Positions 21,169 to 33,161 of a stretch of DNA of 64,000 nt are shown here, piece by piece (the first letter of the stretch is position 1; each line of letters begins with the position of its first letter). The stretch comes from Symbiodinium microadriaticum (Eukaryota; Sar; Dinophyceae; Suessiales; Symbiodiniaceae). The DNA is taken from positions 97,102 to 161,101 of the forward strand of contig LSRX01000685.1 of NCBI GenBank assembly GCA_001939145.1, written 5' to 3'. The notes under the pieces are model-generated. The model had not been told where the DNA came from. It saw nothing but the letters and a program-made list of their open reading frames with translations, and searched no databases. The position numbers were made by a program, and so were the translations under genes.

Positions 21169-22546
21169 ACTTATGCCATTCGCTCCCCGGGCAGTTCCCA
21201 GAGACTCGCAGACTGGTGAGGACAAGCCTGATGACTTCCTGTGGGTGGAAGTCTATGGCTATTTCCCTCGTCGGTCATGATGAGTCTTTGGGCAACTGCT
21301 CGGAGGATGCAGCTGACGGCCCTTTGTGCTGTACAGACCGATTTGAAAATTTTCCATTTCTAAGGCAGCAACAGACTGCCAGAGGTGTCAAGGCCCCATC
21401 ACAGCACTTTCCGTTGCCAGTCAACAGTGGATGTTCCAGCGGCTCCCCTTTTCATCTTCTTCATCATCCGCTGTCATGTGAGGCTCCCTTTCCCTTGCAG
21501 TGGGATCTTGCAAGCAAAGGCCACCATTGCCTCCTACCGCATTTTTGCCTAGGCTGTGAATGCCTGCAGGCCAGTACTCTACATACTAAGTCATGTTTTG
21601 CAGGTTGCCTCTGCCGCGCGCTTAAGAAACGAATCGGTAGCCCTGGGTCGTTCGCCGGCAGGCACAGCACTTCAGTTGGCAGCTGTGAGCCATTCGATGG
21701 GGACTTCCCTCCCCCCTTTCATTCCATACAGGTGCCTAACACACGCATCGGTGGCGCAGGGGCGTGGACCTGTTTCAGGAGTATTTTTCCAGGGAGGGTT
21801 TTGCCTTTCGGGAGATTTCCCCTAGGACCTCTAGTTTTGGGATTCTTTGCTCTGGCTTGCCTTATTGCCAGTGAGGCTGCGATGCCAGAATGCTACGCAG
21901 GTGTACAAATCCTCTCCCAAGGTTTACGTTGGTTCAACTACCTCAGGACTGACAGCTGCAATATATCCTGCGCAGAAACACTGCAGCACTTCTTCATAAG
22001 CTGCTTGTGCATATGGTTGGCTCTGCGGGCCCTACTCATGTTCGATGTCTCTTGGGTTGAGCAACAAGCAGCCTCAGCGGGAATCCTGTTTCTGCTTGCA
22101 CTCACTTGGGTCCTGCTCAGGCTGCTCTTCCCGCGGAAACAGCATCATCTGTCGAATGCAGCCCGCCTGTGTCGCGAGCCCGCCGAAGGGTTTCTGTTCC
22201 TGCCGGGGCTCTTTTGTTATACTGATAGGAGGCCCCTGGCCCCATGTTCCTGCAGACGACGTACCAGGCGTGCCAAGGTAAGAGGAGGTAGGCACTGCCA
22301 TCCCCAGGGCTTGACAACGCGTTTGAGCCGGTTTCTGCCCTTCTGGACCGTTCCGTGCTTCACGACCCATTCCCCTGCCTTTGGCGCTGGCTTTCCTTTA
22401 GTAGCATACTCCTTTGCATTTGCGACGGGGGCTGATGCCATGGCAGCCCCTTTTGAAGACGTGCTGGAGCCTGATGTTCTGCCGGATATTGCCAGGCGTC
22501 CACACCATGTTATGGTGGAAACCTAGCCAATGTTGTAGGCCCGACG
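21169..22546 (+). other. Retroelement spacer with hydrophobic reading frame
   Basis: Between ORF1 and the long second frame one register stays open to 22526. It shows two hydrophobic runs (FFISCLCIWLALRALLMF at about 21990-22045 and AGILFLLALTWVLLRLLF near 22080-22130). It may be a decayed or untranslated inter-ORF region. The open register is continuous with the shadow frame of ORF1, so translation is doubtful. Confidence 0.4.
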
Positions 22547-25500
22547 ATGCAATCACCTGAGCCACAAACACTTCAGCTGTCTGCAGACCAAGGTGACATA
22601 CCTTGGCTGAAAGCCGATGACCAGGCCCTTGAGTTGCCACCTACCTACCCTTTCGAAGGGTCAGCCGCAGCTCCTGTTTCAGGGCAATGGATTGGCTGCA
22701 CGGTTTACACGCCATACATGCGGCCGGTGTCAGTTACAGTGCGTTGCCAATCGCATCACACACTCCATCATTGCCTGAGTGTTGTGCTCGACGCAGCGCC
22801 AGGCGTCTCCGCATATGACTTTAATCGCTGTGTGCCCACAAATCCACAATGCCATGCTGGGTTTCTTACTCTGTTACGGTTTCCTAGTGTTGCTTTGGGT
22901 TCCGCGGCAGCACCCCTAGCAGCGGTCCTCCTCGATATGACAGCAGTCGGAGGACAACGGTATGCCTGCTACCTGGCGGCAGCCCTGCCCTACGAGGATT
23001 TCTTTGACTTCGTAGCCGGGCAAATCACTACAGAGGACCCTTTGGAGGTCTTCATAGGCAGCAGTTTGCAGCCTCATGACCCCCGCCAACCGCTCGTACT
23101 ATGCAATGGCGATGTAGTATGCTTGCTTAGGACCGGGATCGGCCGTGAAAGGTTGAGGGATGCACAAGACATTTTTGACAGACGCCAGGAATGGGGTCCC
23201 CTACCACACAACCCGTGTCCGTCGCAGACCCCAGGGGTATTATTGCAGTACGGGACATGCCATGTCCTGCTCAGGCCGCATAACCATCGAGGCCGTACAG
23301 TCATCGATGCTGCTTTGAGCCATTGTGATGATCTCACCCTTGAGGAAGTTACATCCTGCGCCTTCCCCACGCCAGACCTGGCACTGCATGGCGAATTTTG
23401 TTCGCACATCCTACTGATATCCGCCCTCCCCGCCGCACAGAGGCAAGGACGCAGGCGAGCAAGACGACGGGATTACTTTATTCTGTGCGACTTTCGCCCG
23501 CTCGGTCGCAGGCCGAGGATCCTTCAAACACACACACCATTGGTGCATCTCCCGTCTGTCGCAGCCATGTATCAACTGCCAGTGCCCCCGAACAACCGCT
23601 TAACTGCCACAGGAGGGGTCCGACAAGGCGAGGATCTGGTTATCACAGGTCATTGCGTACTTCGCTTCTTTTTGGAGCCCTCATCTTCTGATGAGGAAAG
23701 TGATGCCGGGCCTTCTCCCGGCTCTGCCGATAATAACCAGGACGATAGTGAGCCAGGCCCAGATGATGATGCACCGCGAGGTCCTCCACCAAGTGGAGAT
23801 TCTCAGGAGCGAAGTCAGACATTTCCCAGCATCACCAGGCGCAGCCGCTCTAGGTCACGTGATAGGCCTACTTCAGACCACAGTGGCACTCATCAGAATA
23901 CCACATCTGCTGCTGCTCCCTCGATTGAGCTCGCCAAACCCGCCCTCCGGCTCCATAAGCTTTCCTGCAGCCCTTCGGAAATACTCGGAGATGCTTTGGA
24001 TTGCCTTGTTATTGCGTTGCAGAAGCCTTTTTGGACAGCTTGTGTGGAGCACGTCCCCTGGTCGGCCTATCAGCATCCCTTTCTGCGAGAAGCGGGGAAC
24101 CATACCATCCCTGAGCCGTGGGCTTGGGCCAAAACAGCTCGGGGAGCAGGTGGACCTCGACTTACAGCCCAAACAGATAGAGTGCAGCAAGCTGCGCTCA
24201 CCGGCCAAGAGCTTGAGGAGGTTGAGCTTCCCGTTCCCTACCAACGTGGATCTCCTGAAACCACTGGCCAAGGGCCCGAGGAGCAGCTGCTCCCAGATGA
24301 TAACGACACTGCCAATTTGGCATTGTGTCTAATCTACGCGCCCGGCTACGTGCCGGATGTTGTTGTGCAGACACTTGGCATGCCTTGCAGCGTAGCACAT
24401 GCCATCGATGTGTTTGGGAGCAGGCGCGACCCCAGCCAGGCAGCCAGTTTTGACCAGCTCTTTCCAGCCATGCCTCAGCCTGCCCGTGAACTTGCGGTTC
24501 TCGTTGCCATGCCGTCCTGGGAGACCACCAAGGTATGTGTCCTTTTTAACTGTCTAAGTGCTAATCGCACCTTATTTGCAGCAATGGTCCATCCAAGACT
24601 TAACAAGGCATCACTTTTACACGTGGCAGGCTTTGGTATGCGGACTGATCTCGATGTTTTCGTCTTCGGCCTACTGCAGCCTATAGACGAGCTACAGTGG
24701 TTGGCACTGCGTTCCGGCATGACAATTTGCGTTTCGCCTACTGGCTCTGGACCAGGACCGAGCTGGAACCTGGAGGATATGCTACAAGATCCGGTAGAAT
24801 GGAACCATAACGCCCCCATTCCGGGGCCCCCGCCCCCAGCGGGTAATCACTTCTGGATACTGACAGATGGTATGCCAGTTCTCTTTAAGGTCGAGTCTGG
24901 TCGCCGAAGGTTTGTGCAGAATGATATAGTGGACCAGCTATGCCATCGACCCGATCTAGCTGTACTCAGACCCACTAAACCCAGGATCATTGATCACATG
25001 GCGTATGGTCTGCCGACCTGGGCTGTCCTTGTGCTAACCGAGGCACGACAGACGATCCCTTTTCCCCCAGCACGCCTCCGTGAGTATAGGCTAATCCTCA
25101 TTCTTGACTGCCGCGCCATATTGCTTGGCTTCCAGTGGCTTTTTGTCACGGGCCCTACGGTCTCCCTACAAGTGCTCGCCGATCGTTTCCATGATACATG
25201 CCCTGAGACATTCCTTGTCGTCTTCAAGGGAGCAGAGATCGTTCAGGAAGAGACGGGCCCTGCGATTGCTGTCTCCGATGAGGTGGTAATAAAGGTTGAG
25301 TTTGTTGAGGGATCTGACAGCAACTCCTCAGAGCCTGCGCCTTCTCATCCATCAGAAGCTGTTGACATGCAGCAGGATAACAGCAGCGAGCATGATGACG
25401 AACAAGCCACACTGGGTGAGGACGCCCCAACCGACTCGGATGAACTTAGTGTCAGAAGCCGCACACCCAGACCTGAAAATACGGCAGCGAATGCATCACC

Positions 25501-27178
25501 TGCCCAAACGTTACTTTGGGTTTACCAGGTGCTGGCCCCAGGATTTACACCGGAATATGTGGAGGTGTCCCTCCCCAAGGCTGCAGCTGTGCATGACATT
25601 ACCAAAGCCGTTCAAACTGCTCGTGCAGCCAACTTTGCCAGAGCTTTTCCACTCTTGCAGCCTGTGCACCACCAGCCTGGTCGACAATGGGGCACATTCC
25701 TCGCCCTCCCAATATGGAAATATGAGGGGATAATCATTTGCGTTGATATGTTCACGCACTGGTCCCGAGTCTTTTCCCTATGTGTGCCGGCTCATACAGC
25801 CAAAGCCGACCTCCTTGTGGCAGCGGGCCTTGCGCCTGCAGCAGAAGTTGATGTCTTCCTCAATTGCACTATGCTAACGGAGGGACGTCAAAATCTAAAA
25901 GACGGAGATTGCCTGACAATTGTATGGCGTGGCGAGCCGGCCCCAAACCAGATTAGTCTGCACGCTTTTGCAGCAGAACAGCCTGATGGGCCTGCCGCCA
26001 CACAACTCGAAGCTGAATTGCCTGAAGACCACTACTGTCTTGTGAGTCAGGACGCCAATCGGCTGTTCACTCTGAGGGCGCACCGAGCTGCCTTTTATAA
26101 AGCAGACATCGCTTCTCGAATTGACGAGTGCGCCACAACCGCAGGATGCTTGTATGTATGGCCATCCTTGCCGATCAGTTGTAGTTGCCCTGCGGGCGGG
26201 TCACCTACCACCCAACCTGCCAGTGTGTGCCGTTTTGCTAGATGCACGCAAGATCCTGCAAGGATGGCTCCCTATCATGTCACACGATGGTTGGATCTGC
26301 GTATCTGAAATCACAACCAATCTGTGTCAGACCCTTCCAGATGACTGGCTTGTCCAGCTAGAAGGGGTGCCAGAAGACCAGGAGTGGCTTTTCTGCGAGC
26401 AAGGCGATGTTTTCCGAGCCATATGTGTGCCCAGACCTGAGGCAGCTTTATGGGTCGATAATGCACAACTGTCTGTTGCAACTACAGCTCCAGTGTTTCA
26501 ATCTCCGGAGGACTCTTGTCCAGCACAGCCCTCCGAAGGCCGCACTGGCTTCTCAGATGCGTCAGGTGAAACGCTCGGCCTTCCCGAGGCCCGCCAAACC
26601 CGCACAGGCAGCTCAGCCAGCCGAGGTGCAGTCAACCAGCTTCGAGTTAAGCATTCACTTGCGCTCGGTGCTATATACTACCGACTATGTATTTGGATGA
26701 TAACCCTAGGCAGCTCCACTACCATTGGTGTGTCAATGTACGCCCCTGTCCCACCTAATACAGGTGAACCTGGTAGTGTAGGCAGCAGCCACCGGGCAGA
26801 ACAGATTCATATGTGGTCGTGCGGTTTCGATCAACAAGCCCATGCGTTTGGGCCCCACATTGCCACCCCTTTCTCTCTTTCTGCCAGCGGTTTACATCCA
26901 TCTGACAAACGCCACCTGTGTACGCGGCCGATAGCGACCCCATGTCGCATACGCCTTCCGAACCTCTGCAGCACCGCCTTAGCCGATATCGTCAGCAGCA
27001 TACCAGGACAAACTGTTATTGACGAAGCATATGCAGCCTGGGGGGAGCAACTGTGTTTTAAAGCTTGGACTCTCCTGGAAACCCTTAATGAGCATTTGGG
27101 GGCAGTACAAGCCCTCCAGACAAAAACTCGCGAGGAACAAGCACAGGGACAAGCTGACAGTGTCAGCTTACAGCTTCA
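22547..27178 (+). pseudogene. Retroelement ORF2, N-terminal repeated-module region
   Basis: A frame of about 1,250 residues (22547-26308) continues after a frameshift near 26.15-26.2 kb in another register to the TTCA insertion site at 27178. Two clear modules start at residues ~589 (CLIYAPGYVPDVVVQTLGMP) and ~988 (VYQVLAPGFTPEYVEVSLPK). Each then has LxxxxPQP-like text, a 'PxWE/K' strand, a hydrophobic strand, a DVxVFxxxxxP strand and a closing 'GxxIxV/DCLTIVW' strand. An earlier, weaker module is at residues ~55-200. Modules are joined by disordered acidic and Ser/Arg linkers (SSSDEESDAGPSPGSADNNQ; RRSRSRSRDRP; DSNSSEPAPS). No named domain recognised. The start is the first ATG after the spacer and may not be the true one. 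Confidence 0.6.
27175..27178. repeat. TTCA target-site duplication, left
   Basis: TTCA directly before the inverted-repeat element; its partner is at 28630-28633. Confidence 0.75.
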
Positions 27179-28629
27179 CTTGCTGGTGCTTAGCAAAGAG
27201 CCAAAGAGCCAACAGCCGACCGCTGGGTTGTGGACACATTGAGATGCTCATGATGCTCCTCTCTGATTTGGGTCAGGAAATGTGACATGGTCCAGAACTG
27301 TCGTGTGCAAATGACACGGCCGAAAAACATCAACGAAAGCCCTGTCCAAGCACCCTGCAAGTTGAAAACAGATATTGTTGTGAAGCTTCGCAGAGTTGAC
27401 ATCAAAAGGTGTTGTCAGGTGTTAAACGGTGTTTATTAACAAGTTATCTCTCTCCGAAGACAACATCAAACCAAAGTTTTGGCAGAACGCTGAATTTGTA
27501 TCCGAGTTGCCGTGCTGTGTAAAAATGAAATCTGGTGCGTCCTTTGTACTTCTCGCGTTTACGACGCTCTTGAACTTGGTGACACACATGCTTTGCTTGG
27601 AGTGACACTTCTCCCGGCTGCGGCAGGTCCTAGTCTAAGGTCCACAGGAATTTCCAGAAGGGGCAAGGGGTCTGCTCCCTGACATGCATGACATGCGATG
27701 GGGTGCGACATTGCAGGATCGAGCAAGAAGGTTGAACCCTGAACGTACAGGTCTTTTGCATCGGAGCCTCGTAAAATAATTGGAGACGGCATGCATTGTG
27801 CTAGGCTGAGCGCTTCGGATTAACTAAAGCTTTGCAGGGCCAGCCCAGATTGACGTGGCTTGAATCTGAGCATTAAGACACAACGTATGTTCCTGGTCTA
27901 GTTGTCAAGCTTCTGTTGATGCGCATACTACGAATCTGCGGTCCAGCTAAGGGAAACCCAGAAAGTGGGAACATGGGTTTAGGTTTTTGGGTTTAGGGAG
28001 GGTTGGCTTATATCAGAGCTTCTAGTGAATCCTGAAACATATTAACTTGCAGCTCTCAGCCCAATCCGACACACCCGGGTTTCCATATCTGAGCTTGCCT
28101 GAGGCCCTGACACAGAAGGCTTGGATAAGGTTCGGGCTTGTGGTTCGGGCCTGTACCCCGCTTCGAGCAGACACCTTGACTCTTCACGATCATCCGGTGG
28201 ATCTTGCACTAGCCGGGAGAGGTGTCTCTCCAAGCAAAGCACAGTAAGCATCGTGTGTCCCATGTGGAGACATCTCTTTAGAGACCGTTCAAGAACATCG
28301 TAGCCGAGACAAGTAGAGAGGACATTATGCGCAGCACAGTAACGTTTCTGCCAAAGCTTTCGTTTGATGTGGTCTTCGGAGAGAATTATTGTAACTTGTG
28401 ATGTCAACTCTGCGAAGCTTCACAAGAATATCTGCTTTCAATTTGGAGGGCGCTTGGACAGGGTTTTCGTGGATGTTTTTCGGCCGTGTCATTTGCGCAC
28501 GACAGTCGTGGACCATGTCACATATCCTTTCTTGGGCTAAATCAGAGAGGAGCATCATGAGCATCTCAACGTGCCCACAACCCCTCTTTCGGCTGTTGGC
28601 TCTTTGGCTCTTTGCTAAGCACCAGCAAG
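27179..28629. mobile_element. Long terminal-inverted-repeat (foldback) insertion, 1,451 bp
   Basis: Left arm starts CTTGCTGGTGCTTAGCAAAG and the right arm ends with its exact reverse complement. Homology continues inward for roughly 450-480 bp per arm (shared inner landmarks: AAGCTTCGCAGAGTTGACATC and GCTTTGCTTGGAG, inverted), leaving about 500 bp of unique centre. It sits between TTCA copies. Deleting it with one TTCA rejoins the two halves of ORF2 in frame, producing a CAG codon identical to the one already present on the right. The right arm read on the minus strand is open (MLMMLLSDLAQERICDMVHD onward), while the left arm has a frameshifting indel at that place. No transposase is seen, so it is likely non-autonomous. 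Superfamily unknown. Confidence 0.85.
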
Positions 28630-28633
28630 TTCA
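28630..28633. repeat. TTCA target-site duplication, right
   Basis: TTCA directly after the inverted-repeat element; its partner is at 27175-27178. Confidence 0.75.
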
Positions 28634-31343
28634 GGACCTAGTGCAGTGGCAAGGCCCCCACATGCCTCAAGCTTGTGTGTTGCCACACCTTATTAGACTC
28701 CAAGAACACCCATCCCCAGGCCCCGTTGGTTTCGGTGATATGCAGCTGGGCTTTAACAGATCCGATCTAATCGCACTTCTGGGATTTGATGCTCGCCTCC
28801 AACCTTGGGATGCTTTCTGCAATCCTGCACACCCTTTCACTAAGGGTTTACTAAGTGCGTTAGAAGCTGCTGTCGCTGATACGGCACAACATCAAATGCT
28901 GTGCTACACAGATGGGTCCTACTATCCGCCGACTGAACGCTGTGGGCCCCGAGCTGGTTGGGCATTCCTGCTCATAGCACCAGCAGACCGGCAAATTGCG
29001 TGCTTGAATGGCGCCATCCCTCCGTGGGCCGCTGCGTCAGGTTTGTCAGCATATGTTGCAGAATGTTGGGCTCTCGCCATGGCACACTTGATAACGGCGC
29101 TGCACTTTGCCCGATTCAGCATCCGATATAAAAGTGACTGCCAAGCCGCGCTCGGGATTGCTGCAGGCACTACCACCTTTCAGCTTGACGCTGCTCCTCA
29201 AGTCCTGGCTAATGCCGTGACTTTTCGACGTGCTGTGACACTGCAACCCGATGACATCATCTATGTGCCTGGGCACACCGGAGATTTCTTCAATGAGGCT
29301 GCAGATAGAATCGCTAAGCAAGGTGCTGGGTGTAGCTATTCCGAGTCTCCCCGTGATGCACAGGGCATCATGGACTTCTGGTGCAATCACGGTGGGAGAC
29401 GGCTCGGATGGGCCGCCACGGCTCTACAAAGCATTGCTGGTAATGCCACCATGCCTCCTCTGGGACCCGACCTAGGAGATGATTCATGGCATGGAGGCCT
29501 TTCCCACGCGCAGCTCATTGAACCCTTCATTCCCTGTGCAAGTGTATCCGAACATGATGATGGGCAGGGCAGCACTGCAGACACCAGTCTCACAATGTGC
29601 ATCGTTTCTTATAACACCTTGTCCTTAGGAGCCAGCCTTGAAGAGCAGGACGGCGTAGGTACAGGTAACGCCGGCCTACAATTCAGACCTGCCCGAGCCG
29701 CCCTGCTGGCTGAGCAACTTCACGTCAAAGGTGTTAGTGTGGCGGCCCTACAGGAAACGCGGTGTCCTGAGGGTCGCACTTCTGTTGGCCAATTCCTAAG
29801 ATATAGCTCTGGCGCCCAGAAGGGACAGCTTGGCACGGAGCTGTGGCTACACAAGGAGCGGCCGATCCTTCAGTATCCAGGTACGCAAGAGCGTATCTGC
29901 TTTACACCGTCTCGGCTTACGGTAGTTCACCATGATCCAAGGCGAATACTTGTGCGCTTCCAATATAAATCTTGGCGGCTTCTCCTCGCGTCTCTGCACG
30001 CGCCGCATAGAGCATGTGAGGCTCATGCCATCGATACCTGGTGGTCCCAGACTAGGCAGCTTATACATAAGTTCGCCAATGCCGCCTTTGTTGTCCTTGC
30101 AGGGGATGTTAATGCCTCTGTAGGGAGCCTGACCTCAGAACGAATAGGGGGGATTGGGGCCGAACCCGAAGACGGTCCAGGAGTGCACTGGCACCAGATT
30201 CTTCGGGAGATGGACTGTTTTCTGCCCTGCACTTTCGAGACACACCAGCGCGGTGAGACCATCACCTATGTGCAAAAACGCAACGGTCATGGCTGCCGTC
30301 CGGATATGATAGGAATCCCCTCAGATTGGCGTACCGGCACCGTCACTGCTTGGGTTTCCCGTGACATCCACGTCGCACTGGCTGTACAAGATCATTTTGC
30401 GACATGCGTGCAGTTGGAAATCCCGTTGGTGACCCCGAAACCCGGCCGCACCTCGGAGCCCAGGCGAATCTCGGCAGAAGCACTGCAGGACCCCCACAAT
30501 GCTGCTGCAGTGAAATCTGCGCTCTCTGACTTACCTGCCGTACCGTGGCATACCTCCTCCCATGCCCATGCTGCCATCATAGTCCGACACCTGCAAGACC
30601 GCCTGAGTAAGATCTCATCCAACACCCCTCCCAGACCTCGACACCCGTATTTGACCGAGGAGACGTGGCGATTGCAGCGGGCCGTTACGGCCAGGAAGCG
30701 ATCCCTACAGAGGTTACAGGTCCGCAAGAAGCTCCAGATTCGCGCCATCCTCTTTGACGTGTGGAGCGGCAAATACCAGGACAATGCCAGCAACAATCCG
30801 TTGCAATGCAGGTGGCTGCTTCGTGTCACCTTGTCAGAAATAGCCCACCGATACCATATCTCCATTGAGTGCAGAAAGCTCCGCCGGGGATGCCGGCAGG
30901 ATCGTGATGCATATGTAACGGCCCTCGCGGACCAGGTCGCCCACAACCCGACCAGTGAAGTGTACGGTGCTCTGCACCGCTTGCTCTGCCACCGCCGTAA
31001 GAAGCCTTTTGCCCCGGAACCCCTACCGCTTGTTTTAGACGAAGCAGGGGAACCGTGCCAAGACGTCAAGGCCTCGCAAGGACGCTGGCGTAGGCACTTT
31101 GGAGGCATGGAAGGCGGATCTGATACGCAGTTCCGGCATCTCCCAGATACCATCCTGCAGAGGGAAGCCCTTTTACCCAAGTGGCCATCTCCGCTTGATA
31201 CGACCGGTATACCTGGCATAGCAGATTTAAGACGAGTTATGTTGGCAACTAAGCTGGGTAAAGCTCCTGGTCCTGACGGGATTCCAGGGGCTATCCTGAA
31301 GCAGCACGCCCAGATCTTAGCACCTGGGTTATACCCACTCTTG
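28634..31343 (+). pseudogene. Retroelement ORF2, RNase H and AP-endonuclease part
   Basis: RNase H (about 28899-29330): CYTDGSYYPP with catalytic Asp, AYVAECWALAMA with Glu, YKSDCQAALG with Asp, and VPGHTGDFFNEAADRIAK with the His/Asp region. All four acidic sites are present. Endonuclease/exonuclease/phosphatase domain (about 29594-30410): CIVSYNTLSLG, LQETRCPEG with Glu, LLASLHAP, VLAGDVNASVG with Asp/Asn, RPDMIGIP, and a terminal VQDHFA with His. These would remove RNA and nick target DNA. The frame then runs through a basic linker to the start of the reverse transcriptase (LGKAPGPDGIPGAILK, 31250-31300) and ends near 31343 by frameshift. RNase H preceding the endonuclease is unusual for LINE-like elements. 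Confidence 0.85.
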
Positions 31344-33161
31344 CTAAGTGCTTAGAGGCTCCGAAGGCCTAGGACTCAAAGGGGGCTCAGCCGTACGTTT
31401 CTGGAAAGGAAAAGGCTCCAAGAAGGAGGCCAACATGTACCGCCAAATCCTCCTCATCTCAAACCTGGCCAAGTGTATGCATCAATCGCTCCGGCCGATG
31501 CTGCGGGACCACTTTGTTCGGCATACGCCAGAGCTACAGCTGGGAGGTAAGCCAGGCTGTAACGTTGTCTACGGAGCCCATGTGACACGGAGTTTTCTCC
31601 GTTGGCAGCGCCAAATCCGTGGATCTTGCTTTATACTGTTCATGGATATAGCTTCTGCTTACTATTCAGTTGTGCGGGAGCTGGTGGCCAAGCACGGCAA
31701 TACGACTGGGCACTCCGCCTGTTTAAAGGACATCAATCTGCCAGAGGAAGATCTTAAAGCGCTAGCTCAGCACGCCTCCAAGGATTCGGCTTTGAAGGCA
31801 GCGGGTGCCTCCCCGTACCTGGAAGCCCTCGCGCAGCGCCTCACAGACTCTACTTGGTTTGTTCTGCAGCAGGATACCATCCCTGTTTTGACGTCCCGTG
31901 GCACCCGCCCGGGCTCGTCCTGGGCAGACCTGCTTTTTTCTACCATCGTAGGTCGCATCTTGAAGCGCAGGGATGACTTGCAGGAAGGTCTTGCTGTCGC
32001 CTCAAGCACGCCACAGGTGCAGGACGACGGTAAAATTACCCTGGCACCCTGCTCAGAAGGCGCGCCGTCTACCGCCTTGAGCGATTTAATTTGGGCGGAC
32101 GATATAGCCACCATGCGAGTCGTGGACAGGGCTCTTGTTTTGCCGGTAGGCATCAAAACTACTGTAGGCACGAGTTGCGATGCATTTGCTGAACACGGCT
32201 TCCAGCTATCGTACGGCAGGAACAAAACTGCCGTCTTGGCGCAACCAGCTGGACAAGGTGCGAAGGCCGCGAGACAGCATCTCTTTGGCAGCCCCGGTCT
32301 AAAAGGCACCATCTGCGCCATGAGAGAGAATTCCGGGCCAGCAAAGGTACCATTGGTGTGTGATTACAAGCACCTAGGCACCCAAGTGGCGGTCGGCGGA
32401 GGCATGCGTCAGGAACTTTCCTACCGAATTGCCCAGGCCAGGGCCGCCTTCAGCGAACACCGCCGCAAAGTGTTCAAGTCGCCAGGGGTACCCTTAAAGC
32501 GAAAAGCCTTCATCTTGAAAGCCATGGTGTTGCCCAAACTCCTGTACGGCTGTGGGGCGTGGCCTCCACTAGGTGCTAAGGAGTTTCAGTCCTTTGCAGG
32601 CGCTCTATGGTCGATGTTTCGACAGTTGCTGTGTATACCCCATACCAGCAATCAGCATGTCACTGCAGTCGATACCCTCGCTCTTCTGGAACTGCCAGGG
32701 CCAACGGTAACGTTACATGTTCATCGCATTTTGTATCTTGGACAGCTTGTACGTACCGGTCCCAAGGTCCTGTGGACCTTGCTTCGTCTTGACCGCCCAT
32801 ACGCGGAGGCATTAGCAAAGTCAGCCCGGTGGCTATACCAGTGGGTGTACCGCACCTGCCCACTTCCAGACCCGGATACTCACTGGGACTCTTGGGTTGA
32901 ACTTTTTCGGACTTCCGGAAATAGGCTTAAAGGTTGGGTCAAGCGGGCTCAGGCTCTGGAAGTGCGTCGATACCAAACCGCCGCTTCCTTAGACGGCTTA
33001 TACCGCTCGATCCGTGCACTAACGGCTGATGACAAGCCGCCACCCCAGCAGCACCTAATCTGCCGAGAGGTGTGCATCCCATGCCGCAAACTCTTCAATA
33101 GTCGTGTTGCTTGGTCGTGCCATGCCCAACGAGTCCACGGCTACAGGACTCAGGCCTATCT
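31344..33161 (+). pseudogene. Retroelement ORF2, reverse transcriptase and first zinc finger
   Basis: The continuation is in another register: GSEGLGLKGGSAVRFWKGKG (RT motif 2 region), ELQLGGKPGCNVVYGAHVTR, motif A SCFILFMDIASAYYSV with catalytic Asp (about 31624-31670), motif B GTRPGSSWADLLFS, and motif C LIWADDIATM (about 32086-32112). Motif C has Trp where most LINEs have Tyr or Phe, with the two Asp intact. Then the thumb-like AFILKAMVLPKLLYGCGAWP, and a C2H2 finger CIPCRKLFNSRVAWSCHAQR with VHGYR. Motifs 0/1 lie in the previous frame, so a one-base indel near 31340 breaks the domain. Confidence 0.8.

Noticed and set aside
19965-22526. 853-residue open frame over retroelement ORF1 and spacer
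   Set aside because: Over 19981-21165 it is Cys/Arg/Gly/Ser-rich and out of register with the coiled-coil ORF1 frame, so it is a shadow. Only the spacer part may have meaning.
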